64,000 nucleotides of DNA from Halorubellus litoreus (lineage in GTDB: Archaea; Halobacteriota; Halobacteria; Halobacteriales; Natrialbaceae): NCBI RefSeq assembly GCF_037081675.1, contig NZ_JAZAQL010000005.1, positions 272,664 through 336,663 on the forward strand, written 5' to 3'. The notes beneath the pieces are model-generated. The model had not been told where the DNA came from. It saw only the letters and a list, made by a program, of their open reading frames with translations, and ran no database searches. Position numbers and translations under genes: made by a program. The stretch's first letter is position 1. Every line of letters begins with the position of its first letter. Shown one piece after another: positions 1-8,747 of this stretch.

Positions 1-80
1 GGGTGCCGACAGAGTGCGTGTTACGGGCCTGAAACGCATAATTTCTAGCTACAAACACGTACATTTCGCAGTAAATATCC

Positions 81-94
81 TAAAATTTAATACT
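81..94 (+). promoter_or_regulatory. TATA/BRE-like promoter of the first halolysin gene
   Basis: The AT-rich box aaatttaata lies about 27-40 bases before the ATG at 121, inside an AT-rich patch (about 38-95) that stands out from GC-rich surroundings. This spacing is usual for a haloarchaeal promoter with a short or absent leader. Confidence 0.55.
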
Positions 95-120
95 GGGCGT
101 GCTGTTCGTCGTGTTGTAAC

Positions 121-2226
121 ATGGTGGATGACTCCATTCCGGACAGTAGCAGGCGAACGTTCCTGAAAGCAGCCGGCGCCGCCGGCGCAGCGATGACGGT
201 CACCACGACCGTCTCCGCCGACACCGGCACCACGCGAAAGCGCATCAACCTCGGCATCGGGATGACGACGTCGATGTCGACCGCGCAGGCACAGGTCCAG
301 TCCGAGACGCCCGCGGACGCCGAAATCTACCGCACGTCCGACGCGCTCGGGTTCGTCTCCGTCGACGTCCCCGAGGAGGCCGCCGACCGCGTCCTCGAGG
401 CGTTCGAGAACAAGCCCGAGTTCCGGTACGCGGAGTACGACGTCCAGATGCACGCGTTCGAGGCACCGAACGACGAACTCTACGACCAGCAGTACTCGCC
501 CCAGCAGGTTCGCGCCCCGCAGGCCTACGACACGACGCAGGGCAGCTCGGACGTCGTCATCTCCATCGTCGACCAGGGCGTGAAGTACGACCACCCCGAC
601 CTCGAGGGTGCGTTCGGCTCGGTGAAGGGCAAGGACTTCGTCGACGACGACGACGACCCGTACCCGGACTCGATGGCCGACGAGTACCACGGCACGCACG
701 TCGCCGGGAGCGCGGCCGCGGTGACGGACAACGGCACGGGCATCGCGGGCATCTCGAACTCCACGCTCCTCTCCGCGCGCGCCCTCTCCGAGGAGGGCAG
801 CGGGTCGCTCGCGGACATCGCGGAGGCAGTTCGCTGGTCGGCCGACCAGGGCGCGGACATCATCAACATGAGCCTCGGCGGCGGCGGCTACACGGACACG
901 ATGAAGAACGCCGTCTCCTACGCCGTCTCCAACGGCGCCCTCCCCATCTGTGCCGCGGGGAACAACGGCTCGTCGTCCGTCTCCTACCCCGCGGGGTACA
1001 GCGAGTGCGTCGCCGTGTCCGCGGTCAACGAGAACGAGGAGCTCGCGAGCTTCAGCCAGTACGGCGACAAGTGCGACGTCGCCTCCCCGGGCGTCGACGT
1101 CCTCTCCACGTGGACGGAGTCGACGAGCTACGGCGAGTACAACAAGATCAGCGGGACGTCGATGGCGTGCCCGAACGCCTCCGGCGTCGCCGCGCTCGGC
1201 CTCGCGGCCGACCCCGACCTCGGTCCGAACGAGCTCCGCGCACGCCTGAAGAACACCGCGGCGGACATCGGCCTGAGCGAGGAGAAGCAGGGGTCGGGTC
1301 GCGTGGACGCGAAGAACATCGTCGAAGCCGGGACCGTCCCGGACAACCAGCCGCCGACGGTGTCCATCAACGCGTCCTCGACGACGGTCGACGCCGGACA
1401 GGCCGTCGAGTTCGACGGCACTGGCTCCAGTGACCCCGACGGCTCCATCGAGAGCTACGACTGGGACTTCGACAACGGCGCGACCGCGACCGGACCGAGC
1501 GCGACGTTCACGTTCGAGAACGCGGGCACGTACGACGTCCAGCTCACCGTCACGGACGACGACGGTGCATCTTCGACGAACGCGGTCTCGGTGACCGTCG
1601 AGGAGCCCGAGGACGAGGACAATCAGGCGCCGACGGTCTCCATCGACGCTGGCGCGACGACCATCCCGGTCGGCGCCGAGGTCGAGTTCGACGGCACCGG
1701 CTCCAGTGACTCGGACGGCTCCATCGAGTCCTACGCGTGGGACTTCGGTGACGGCACGACCGGCAGCACGGCGACGGTCATGCACGCGTACGACGCGGCT
1801 GGCGAGTACACGGTGTCGCTCACGGTCACGGACGACGACGGTGCGAGCTCGACGAAGTCCCTGCAGGTCACGGTCGAGGAGCAGTCCGGTGGGTCGTGTG
1901 GCGACACGTCCGCGAACTCGAGCGCGCAGGGGTACCTGCGTGGCTGGTACGACGACGAGAACTTCACGTTCGTGCCGGACCTCGACGACCCGTGCCAGGC
2001 GACGTTCAACCTCGACGCGGGCAGCCGCGTCGACTTCGACCTGTACGTGACGTTCGACGGCCGGACGCCGTCGACGTACGATTACGACGCGCGCTCGATC
2101 ACGTACGGTCCGGACGAGCAGATCGTGGTCGACGACGTCGACCCGGACCAGGAGTTCGGCATCCTCGTCGACTCCTACCGCGGTCGCGGTTCGTTCACCA
2201 TCTCGGTGGACGAGCTCGGGAAGTAA
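121..2226 (+). CDS. Halolysin-like secreted subtilisin protease with two PKD domains
   Basis: This is a secreted S8-family serine protease (701 aa) expected to degrade protein outside the cell. A twin-arginine signal (RRTFLK at 11-16, then an Ala/Gly-rich stretch) targets it to the Tat pathway, as is usual for haloarchaeal proteases that fold before export. A propeptide-like region (about 35-125) is followed by the catalytic domain with Asp151 (VDQGVKYDHPDL), His193 (HGTHVAG) and Ser347 (SGTSMACP), plus AAGNNG for the oxyanion hole. Two PKD beta-domains (about 410-496 and 501-588) and a C-terminal PPC-like domain (about 592-701) probably bind substrate or surface. Six cysteines after the signal could form disulfides. 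The next gene is a close paralogue without PKD domains. Family and active site are clear; the substrate is unknown. Confidence 0.93.
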   Translation: MVDDSIPDSSRRTFLKAAGAAGAAMTVTTTVSADTGTTRKRINLGIGMTTSMSTAQAQVQSETPADAEIYRTSDALGFVSVDVPEEAADRVLEAFENKPEFRYAEYDVQMHAFEAPNDELYDQQYSPQQVRAPQAYDTTQGSSDVVISIVDQGVKYDHPDLEGAFGSVKGKDFVDDDDDPYPDSMADEYHGTHVAGSAAAVTDNGTGIAGISNSTLLSARALSEEGSGSLADIAEAVRWSADQGADIINMSLGGGGYTDTMKNAVSYAVSNGALPICAAGNNGSSSVSYPAGYSECVAVSAVNENEELASFSQYGDKCDVASPGVDVLSTWTESTSYGEYNKISGTSMACPNASGVAALGLAADPDLGPNELRARLKNTAADIGLSEEKQGSGRVDAKNIVEAGTVPDNQPPTVSINASSTTVDAGQAVEFDGTGSSDPDGSIESYDWDFDNGATATGPSATFTFENAGTYDVQLTVTDDDGASSTNAVSVTVEEPEDEDNQAPTVSIDAGATTIPVGAEVEFDGTGSSDSDGSIESYAWDFGDGTTGSTATVMHAYDAAGEYTVSLTVTDDDGASSTKSLQVTVEEQSGGSCGDTSANSSAQGYLRGWYDDENFTFVPDLDDPCQATFNLDAGSRVDFDLYVTFDGRTPSTYDYDARSITYGPDEQIVVDDVDPDQEFGILVDSYRGRGSFTISVDELGK

Positions 2227-2606
2227 CCCGCGACGCGCTGTCGTCCGCTCCCATCCCCATCTGTTGCGGTTCGAATCGCTGTGCGCGCCGTTCCGTTCTT
2301 TCTGTGGTTCGAGTCGTTCGTGGACGTGCCATTGTCCGGTAGTGGTGAGTGATGCGTTCGGTGGGGTGGTCTGGTGGGTGTGGTTTGTGAACGCGTGGGG
2401 CTCGTGGTGTCGCGCGCGTTCGACTCGCCCAGTTTCCAGGCTTTATTTTCTAAAATCACTATCTATTCTGGTCAGTGTAATTTATATCATGTTCGACCCT
2501 GCCAAAACCCTTATATAACCATTGGAAATTGCCATTAGCAATTTTACATTCTTTCCTCGATGTCCGCAATTCTTTAATATAACCTCGCAGACCGTGGGCG
2601 TGCAGC
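2227..2606. other. Intergenic region between the two proteases, AT-rich promoter zone
   Basis: No gene is seen. The first 200 bases are GC-rich spacer. From about 2440 to 2590 the base composition drops sharply and holds several TATA-like elements (about 2479, 2509 and 2571) and a perfect 7-bp inverted repeat, aaattgc (2526-2532) and gcaattt (2538-2544), with a 5-base loop. The inverted repeat could be an operator for the downstream protease. Confidence 0.5.
2571..2583 (+). promoter_or_regulatory. TATA box of the second halolysin gene
   Basis: The string ctttaatataacc ends 24 bases before the ATG at 2607, so the transcript is probably leaderless or nearly so. Confidence 0.6.
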
Positions 2607-4193
2607 ATGGTAGACGATGGCATTCAAGACCACGGGCGTAGAACCTTCCTGAAAGCAACCGGTGCAGCGGGCGCGGCGGCCGCCTTCTCGGGCGCGGCGG
2701 CAGCCACACCCGGACGCGACCCCGGACCGAAAGAGGACGAGGTCCTCGTCGGCGTCTCCGCCGGCGCCGACCTCCGACAGACCGTCGAACAGCACGTCCC
2801 CGGCAACGCCGAGGTCGTCCACCAGAACGACGACCTCCGGTACGTCGCGGTGAAATTCAAGGGCAGCGACACCGCACGCGAGAACTTCAAGGACGCGATC
2901 ACGAAGCGGGACCACGTCAAGTACGCCGAGGACAACGCGACGTTCCACGCACTCGCCACACCGAACGACCCCCAGTTCGGCGACCAGTACGCCCCCCAGC
3001 AGGTCCAGTCCGACCAGGCGTGGGACACGACCTTCGGTGACTCGGGCGTGACGATCGCGGTCATCGACACGGGCGTCCAGTACGACCACCCCGACCTCGC
3101 CGGGAACTTCGGCGCGGACAAGGGCGAGGACTTCGTCGACAACGACGCCGACCCCTACCCGGACGCGCCGCAGGACGAGTACCACGGCACGCACGTTTCC
3201 GGCTGTGCGAGCGCCGTCATCGACAACGGCACGGGCGTCGCCGGCCAGAGCAACTCCACGCTCATCAGCGGCCGCGCGCTCGACGAATCCGGCGGCGGGA
3301 GCCTCTCTGACATCGCCGACGCGGTCAAGTGGGCCGCCGACCAGGGCGCGGAAGTCATCAACATGAGCCTCGGCGGCGGCGGGTACACGGACACGATGAA
3401 GAACGCCGTCTCCTACGCGACGAACAACGGCTCGCTCATCTTCGCCGCTGCCGGGAACAACGGCACGCAGGGCGTCTCCTACCCCGCGGCGTACAGCGAG
3501 TGCGTCGCCGTGTCCGCGGTCGACGACAACGAGCAGCTCGCGAGCTTCAGCCAGTACGGCGACAGCGTCGAACTCGCCGCCCCCGGCGTCGACGTCCTGT
3601 CGACGTCGACCGAGACCCGCGGGAGCTACGAGCAGCTCTCGGGCACCTCGATGGCGACCCCGGTCACGTCCGGTGTCGCCGGTCTCACGCTCGCCAAGTG
3701 GGACCTCACGAACAACGAACTCCGCAACCACCTCAAGAACACCGCCGAGGACATCGGCCTCTCCAGCCAGGAGCAAGGCAGCGGGCAGGTGGACGCGTAC
3801 GCCGCGGTCACCACCGACCCGAGCGGCGACGGCGGCGACGGCGGCGACGGCGGCGACGGCGGTGACGGCGGTGACTCCACGTCCAGCTCGGTCTCGGGCA
3901 CCCTCGACGGGTACTGGGACTACGACGACTACAGCTACGGCTGGAACTACTCCTCGCCGAGCCAGGTCGTCGTCGAACTCGACGGCCCGAGCGACGCCGA
4001 CTTCGACCTCTACGTCAACACCGGCACGACGGCCGCGGCGTCGCCGTCGGACTACGACTACGCGTCGCGGTCCACGGACAGCCAGGAGTCCATCACCATC
4101 GACAGCCCCGACGACTCCACGGACATGCAGGTGGACGTCGACTCCTACAGTGGCAGCGGGAGTTACACGCTGACCATCACGGAGTACCAGTAA
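2607..4193 (+). CDS. Halolysin-like secreted subtilisin protease
   Basis: A Tat-exported S8 protease of 528 aa. RRTFLK at 11-16 and the following Ala-rich segment form the signal. The triad is Asp154 (VIDTGVQYDHPDL), His196 (HGTHVSG) and Ser348 (SGTSMATP). A Gly-Gly-Asp repeat linker (about residues 410-425) connects the catalytic domain to a C-terminal PPC-like beta domain of about 100 residues, rich in Tyr, Asp and Ser. Its length and layout match classical halolysins better than the longer upstream paralogue does. The catalytic domains of the two are nearly alignable throughout, including identical blocks around residues 250-280, so a tandem duplication followed by exchange of C-terminal domains is likely. 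It has its own promoter. Confidence 0.93.
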   Translation: MVDDGIQDHGRRTFLKATGAAGAAAAFSGAAAATPGRDPGPKEDEVLVGVSAGADLRQTVEQHVPGNAEVVHQNDDLRYVAVKFKGSDTARENFKDAITKRDHVKYAEDNATFHALATPNDPQFGDQYAPQQVQSDQAWDTTFGDSGVTIAVIDTGVQYDHPDLAGNFGADKGEDFVDNDADPYPDAPQDEYHGTHVSGCASAVIDNGTGVAGQSNSTLISGRALDESGGGSLSDIADAVKWAADQGAEVINMSLGGGGYTDTMKNAVSYATNNGSLIFAAAGNNGTQGVSYPAAYSECVAVSAVDDNEQLASFSQYGDSVELAAPGVDVLSTSTETRGSYEQLSGTSMATPVTSGVAGLTLAKWDLTNNELRNHLKNTAEDIGLSSQEQGSGQVDAYAAVTTDPSGDGGDGGDGGDGGDGGDSTSSSVSGTLDGYWDYDDYSYGWNYSSPSQVVVELDGPSDADFDLYVNTGTTAAASPSDYDYASRSTDSQESITIDSPDDSTDMQVDVDSYSGSGSYTLTITEYQ

Positions 4194-4499
4194 CGACGGC
4201 GCTACTGGCGACGACGATTCGGTCGGCCCGCGGACCGGGCCGACCTCGACGTCGAAGCGCCGCGAGTCCGCGTGCGCTCGCGACGCGACCGAACTCGCCT
4301 GTCGACACACCCGACCGCGGCCCGCTCCCCCTACCGGGTGCGGTCGAGCACGCACGGCGCGCGTCGCGACGGGCGCGTGACCGGGTTGTCCCTTCTTCCC
4401 CCTTCCTCAGGACGACCGCGTCGTGGGTCGTCGGTCGACCCACTCGCGTCGACCGTGAACCCGAGCGTTTTACCGGCACCGACGAGCTATCCTCGAGTC
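4194..4499. other. GC-rich intergenic region, no gene seen
   Basis: Open frames here have no start or family support. Only the last part is informative: a TATA-like string gcgttttacc around 4465-4476 lies about 25-35 bases before the GTG at 4500. Confidence 0.5.
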
Positions 4500-5108
4500 G
4501 TGGGCCTCTACGACCGCTACCTCGCGCTCCGCGTCCGCACCACGGACGCTGCCGTCCCCGAGCACGTCGCGCTCGTCATCACCGAACGCGACCTCCTCGA
4601 ACAGGGCGCGTACGACACCCTCAGGGACTTCTTCGCGTGGGCGTTCGAGTACGGCGCGACGGACGTCACGGTGTACGTGAGCGTCCTCGACCGTGCCGCC
4701 GCACCGACGCTCGCCCGCGAACTCGAGGACCTGGACGCCCCGCGCGAGGTCGCCGTCCGGCAGCCCGACGACGTCGAACGTGCGGACGCCCCCATCACGG
4801 TCGGCATCGGGCTCGGCGGCCGCAGCGAGTTCACCGCCGCCATCCGCGACCTCGCCACCGCCGTCGACGACGGCGACCTCGACCCCGACGACGTCGACGA
4901 GACCGCCATCGAGGACCGGCTCGTGTTCCCGAACGACCCGGATCTCGTCATCAAGACCGGCGCGGAACGCCTCAGCGACTTCATGATCTGGCAGAGCGTC
5001 TACAGCGAACTCTACTTCACGGACGTGAACTGGCGGGACTTCCGCGAACGCGACTACCTGCGAGCCATCCGCGAGTACCAGGACCGGAACCGTCGATTCG
5101 GCGAGTGA
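4500..5108 (+). CDS. Divergent undecaprenyl diphosphate synthase (cis-prenyltransferase) family protein
   Basis: The 202-aa product aligns by eye with cis-prenyltransferases, which elongate isoprenoid diphosphates to make lipid carriers. The C-terminal signature KTGAERLSDFMIWQ followed by YSELYFTD is plain. The N-terminal motif is not: HVALVITERD (22-31) stands where synthases have HVAxxMDGN, so the catalytic Asp is replaced by Thr28. The protein may therefore be a non-catalytic or altered-chemistry paralogue. GTG at 4500 is chosen because a TATA-like box sits at about 4465-4476 and the homology begins just after it; an upstream in-frame extension to 4272 looks non-coding. Confidence 0.75.
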   Translation: MGLYDRYLALRVRTTDAAVPEHVALVITERDLLEQGAYDTLRDFFAWAFEYGATDVTVYVSVLDRAAAPTLARELEDLDAPREVAVRQPDDVERADAPITVGIGLGGRSEFTAAIRDLATAVDDGDLDPDDVDETAIEDRLVFPNDPDLVIKTGAERLSDFMIWQSVYSELYFTDVNWRDFRERDYLRAIREYQDRNRRFGE

Positions 5109-5204
5109 ACCCTCGAAATAGCCGTACACGACGAGTACGTGGGTTTGCCGATGACTGCTCGACGAGAACGTGCGCTTAACGTCCCCCTCCTCGTAGTGGT
5201 AGGT

Positions 5205-5831
5205 ATGCAGATCGGAATCATCGGCGCGGGGAAGGTCGGTCGAACCGTCGCAGGGCACTTCGCGAACGCCGGACACGACGTCGCGATCAGTAACTCGCGC
5301 GGCCCGGAGTCCCTCGAGGACGCCGCAACAGACCTCGGCTCGAACGTCCACGCGGCGACCGTCGAGGACGCCGCGGCGTTCGGTCGCGTCGTCCTCGAAG
5401 CCATTCCCTTCGGCGAGTACGAGACGCTCCCCGCCGAGGAACTCGCCGGGAAGACCGTCATCAGCGCGTCGAACTACTACCCCGACCGCGACGGCGATAT
5501 CGACTTCGACGGCCGCACGCACACCGAACTCATCGCCGACCACCTCGAGGAATCGCGCGTCATGAAGGCGTTCAACACGATGCACCACGACACGCTCCGC
5601 GAGGAATCGCGACCGGACGAGGACCTCTCGGACCGACTCGTCGTGTTCCTCGCTGGCGACGACGCGCTCGCGAAGGCAACCGTCGCCGACCTCATCGAGG
5701 ACGCCGGGTTCGCACCCGTCGACATGGGTCGGCTCACGAACGGCCACCTCATGGAACCGGGCGCTCGCATCTACGACGAACCGATGACGCTCACGGAAGC
5801 CGAAGCGCTCCTCGAACACCTCACGTTCTGA
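5205..5831 (+). CDS. NADPH-F420 reductase-like Rossmann oxidoreductase
   Basis: A 208-aa dinucleotide-binding protein. The Rossmann motif GAGKVG (8-13) opens the chain and is followed by a strand and SNSRG, which would bind the 2'-phosphate of NADP as in F420-dependent NADP reductases. It matches the coenzyme F420-dependent NADP oxidoreductase family in length and in the central region AFNTMHHD. Close relatives also include non-F420 reductases, so the cofactor and substrate are inferred only. ATG 5205 is chosen over 5139 because the glycine motif normally starts at residue 3-8, and cttaac at about 5175-5180 lies about 25 bases upstream as a TATA-like box. Confidence 0.75.
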   Translation: MQIGIIGAGKVGRTVAGHFANAGHDVAISNSRGPESLEDAATDLGSNVHAATVEDAAAFGRVVLEAIPFGEYETLPAEELAGKTVISASNYYPDRDGDIDFDGRTHTELIADHLEESRVMKAFNTMHHDTLREESRPDEDLSDRLVVFLAGDDALAKATVADLIEDAGFAPVDMGRLTNGHLMEPGARIYDEPMTLTEAEALLEHLTF

Positions 5832-5936
5832 AGCGACGGGACGCGACCGACCTTCCGACGGCCCGACCCCGGAACCGACTCGACGGCAGCTATCGGCGTC
5901 TTCGAAAAAAGCGATCTTCCTGGAACGACGACCCGC

Positions 5937-7094
5937 TCAGAGCTCGTTGAGCTTGCGCTTGAGCTGGCCTTCGTACTCCTCGTCCGCGCGGTACTCCTTC
6001 ATCTCGAGGACGTTCCGCTCGAGTTTGTCGAGCGCGACGCGGAACGCGTTCTCGGCGCCGTACCCCTCGCCGGAGCCGGCGACGCCGCCGTTGTCCGTCC
6101 GGATGCGGATCTGCGAGTAGATCAGCGGCGTCCCGCGGAGCTTCTCCTTGTGCTCCTGGAAGCGGACGTGGACGTGCAGGACGTCCATGTCCTGGTACTT
6201 GTCGACGACCTGCGTGATGGCGTCGCGGATGTCGTCCCGGGTGAGCGTATCGAGCAGCGAGATGTTCGACACCTGCACGTCCAGGTGGTCCTCCTCCGTG
6301 AACGTGAGTGCGCGGAGGACGTCCGTCTTCGTGATGACGCCCTTCACGACCGTGTCGTCGTCGTCCGGGGTGACGACGAGCCCGCCGAGGTCGTCCTCGA
6401 GCATCGTCGCGACGGCGTCCTCGACGCTCTCCGCGGTCGTCGTCGTCTGCACGGGACTGGACATGATGTCGTACACCGGGAGGTCGAGGACGCGGTCGGA
6501 CTCGCCAGCGCGGTTCCCGGTCGTCATCTGCTTGTCGCCGCGTACGACGACGTCGGTCAGGTCGTGGGTCGTGACGATACCCGAGAGCTGGCCGTCGTCG
6601 TTCACGACGGGGAGTCGCGAGATACCGTTCTCGCGCAAGCGGTTGATCGCCTGGCCGAGCGTCCCGGATTCCTCGATGACGACGGCGTCGTCGGTGTAGA
6701 TGTCGCCGACGGAGAGCGCGTCGAGGTTGTGCAGGACCGCTTCGAGGATCGCGTCGACGGTGACGATCCCCCAGAGGTTCTCGCCTTCGAAGACGGGTGC
6801 GACCTTCACGCCGCCTTCGACGAGGACGCGCGCGGTCTCACGGACGTCCTCGTGTCGGCGGACCTTCGGCGCGGGCGCGTTCCGCGAGGGCTTGACGAGC
6901 GCGGCGACCTTCGCGTCGTCCTCGACGTGACTCTGGAGGAGCTCGCGTTCGCTGAGCACGCCTTCGTAGGAGCCGTCGCGGGTCACGATGATGCCCTTGA
7001 GGTTGTCCTTGGTGAAGCGAGAACGGACCTTCCCCAGGCGCGTGCCGACGTCGACTTCGACGTAATCCTCGGTCGCGATATCAGAAATATTCAT
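5937..7094 (-). CDS. Four-CBS-domain protein with C-terminal HPF/RaiA-like domain
   Basis: The 385-aa protein carries four CBS modules in two pairs (about 6-125 and 130-270), which usually bind adenine nucleotides and report energy state. The last 110 residues (about 275-385) resemble the hibernation-promoting factor fold: a strand-helix pattern with HVHVRFQEHKEK and a basic C-terminal helix ending in GQLKRKLNEL. A natural reading is a ribosome-inactivating factor gated by nucleotide level. The two-domain layout is seen directly; the ribosome role is inference. A TATA-like box (reverse strand, about 7119-7131) lies 25-37 bases upstream of the ATG. Confidence 0.82.
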   Translation of the reverse strand: MNISDIATEDYVEVDVGTRLGKVRSRFTKDNLKGIIVTRDGSYEGVLSERELLQSHVEDDAKVAALVKPSRNAPAPKVRRHEDVRETARVLVEGGVKVAPVFEGENLWGIVTVDAILEAVLHNLDALSVGDIYTDDAVVIEESGTLGQAINRLRENGISRLPVVNDDGQLSGIVTTHDLTDVVVRGDKQMTTGNRAGESDRVLDLPVYDIMSSPVQTTTTAESVEDAVATMLEDDLGGLVVTPDDDDTVVKGVITKTDVLRALTFTEEDHLDVQVSNISLLDTLTRDDIRDAITQVVDKYQDMDVLHVHVRFQEHKEKLRGTPLIYSQIRIRTDNGGVAGSGEGYGAENAFRVALDKLERNVLEMKEYRADEEYEGQLKRKLNEL

Positions 7095-7319
7095 TCCACC
7101 TTGGATTTCGCTGGCATCACTATTTAACCTTTCCAGCTAAATCCTTACCCTCGTTGAGCTTCGCAGTGAGCTTCGGGAACGAGTAGCGCTAAGGGGCAGA
7201 AATACAGTCGCAACCCAGTCTCATGTTCAACCGAAACGCGAAATATAACATCGTGTGTGAGCACGTTCGAACCAGCTGGTGACGAAATGACCCCGAAGAA
7301 ATAATGGACGGTTAACAAG

Positions 7320-8579
7320 ATGAACTACAACTACAGGTATCGCATTGATCCTACCGAAGCCGTCGAAACCGAGCTAGAACGGCACCTCGATACCTGTAGG
7401 CAACTCTACAATCACTTCCTGTACGAGATCCGCAACACCGACGAGTACCTGTCTTACACCGCGATACAGAATATGCTGCCCGACATGAAAGACTGGTGGG
7501 CTGAGTTGAACGACGTGTACTCGAAGGTGTTGCAGATGGTCGCCCGCCGCGTCAGCGACAACCTCAACCGCCTCAAAGACCAGAAAGACGACGGGCGCAG
7601 GGTCGGGATGCTCAAGTGGAAGCCACCACGAGAGTATCGGAGTCTCACCTACAACCAGTCTGGTTTCGAACTCAAGAACACGAGTGACCAGACCGTCCTT
7701 TCCCTATCCAAGATTGGTGAGATGCCGATACACCTCCACCGCGACGTTCCCGACGATGTCCATGTGAAACAGGTCACAGTCAAGCAAGAGACAACGGGCG
7801 AGTGGTACGCGATCTTCGGCATCGAAACCGAGGACGACGCGCCCGAAAAACCGGTTCTGGATGAGGTTAACCGCGATGATATGGTCGGCATCGACGTGGG
7901 CATCACCAAGTACGTTCACGACACCGACAGCACGATGGTCGGTAGTCTCGACTTCGACGCTGAGTACGAGCGGCTCGAACGCGAGCAACGAGCATTGAGT
8001 CGCAAAGAAGAGGGCTCGCAGAACTGGCACGAGCAACGCCGTCGTGTTGCCCGTATCCACGCTCGGATCGTTCGGAAGCGTCGCGACTTCCTGCACAAAT
8101 TATCGATGTATTATGCTCGGGAGTACGACCTCATAGCGGTCGAAGACCTCGATGTTCACGGAATGATACAACTGCCATCGAACAGTCGGAATCGAGCATC
8201 GGCGTCATGGCGGACGTTCATCGAGTTCCTCGAATACAAGTGCGAGCGCGAGGGCACGCACTTTGTGAAAGTCGAACCCGAAGGCACGACACAGGAGTGT
8301 GCCGAATGCGGTATCAAGGCTGAAAAGGAGTTGTGGGTGCGCGAGCATTCGTGCCCGACGTGCGGGTTCGAGACTGACCGTGATGAGAACGCCGCGTACA
8401 ACGTGCTACAGCGCGGTCTTTCAGCGTTAGGCGTGGGACACGCCGAAGTCACGCCTGCGAAGACTGCACTCCCTACGTCCGCGACTGGTGGGTCGTCTGC
8501 CGTCGTGGATGCAAAGTGTGTCGTTGAAACAGGAAGTCCTATCCTCGAGGAGCGAACCACGCAAACGGTGAGCGAGTAG
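7320..8579 (+). CDS. tnpB: TnpB, RNA-guided nuclease of an IS200/IS605 (IS1341-type) element
   Basis: The 419-aa protein has the TnpB layout: an N-terminal helical and beta-barrel part, a RuvC domain and a zinc finger. RuvC residues are Asp192 (GIDVG), Glu275 (AVEDLD) and Asp355 (DRDENAA). The zinc-ribbon cysteines are 327, 330, 345 and 348. All are intact, so the nuclease is probably active. TnpB proteins cut DNA guided by a right-end (omega) RNA. No tnpA transposase lies beside it, so the element is a solo tnpB of the IS1341 group that could move only with help in trans. Base composition is less GC-rich than flanking genes, in keeping with acquisition. Confidence 0.92.
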   Translation: MNYNYRYRIDPTEAVETELERHLDTCRQLYNHFLYEIRNTDEYLSYTAIQNMLPDMKDWWAELNDVYSKVLQMVARRVSDNLNRLKDQKDDGRRVGMLKWKPPREYRSLTYNQSGFELKNTSDQTVLSLSKIGEMPIHLHRDVPDDVHVKQVTVKQETTGEWYAIFGIETEDDAPEKPVLDEVNRDDMVGIDVGITKYVHDTDSTMVGSLDFDAEYERLEREQRALSRKEEGSQNWHEQRRRVARIHARIVRKRRDFLHKLSMYYAREYDLIAVEDLDVHGMIQLPSNSRNRASASWRTFIEFLEYKCEREGTHFVKVEPEGTTQECAECGIKAEKELWVREHSCPTCGFETDRDENAAYNVLQRGLSALGVGHAEVTPAKTALPTSATGGSSAVVDAKCVVETGSPILEERTTQTVSE

Positions 8580-8596
8580 GGTGGGATAGTTCACGA
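8480..8596 (+). ncRNA. Probable reRNA/omega RNA at the 3' end of tnpB and right end of the element
   Basis: In TnpB elements the guide RNA overlaps the 3' end of the gene and ends at the right end of the element. Here the string gggtgggatagttcac just after the stop (8580-8595) resembles right ends of haloarchaeal IS1341-type elements. Bases following it (from about 8597) would be the guide. The 5' limit is a guess. Confidence 0.35.
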
Positions 8597-8747
8597 TACC
8601 GCCAAGGACGATTCAACGAGACCGACCGAAACGCATTGTTAGACGCGGTGTCAGCGAAGACGTCATGGTCGCCGTCCGGACGTCGGCGAGCCTGAGTACG
8701 CCGTCGAAATCGACGCGTTTTAGCCCGTTCTCGCGCGTTCTGGTCGC

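Noticed and set aside
49..1785. A 578-codon frame opposite the first protease
   Set aside because: Shadow frame, with no acidic bias or family motif.
7095..7319. A tnpA transposase partner of tnpB
   Set aside because: No open frame with a HUH motif lies on either side of the gene.
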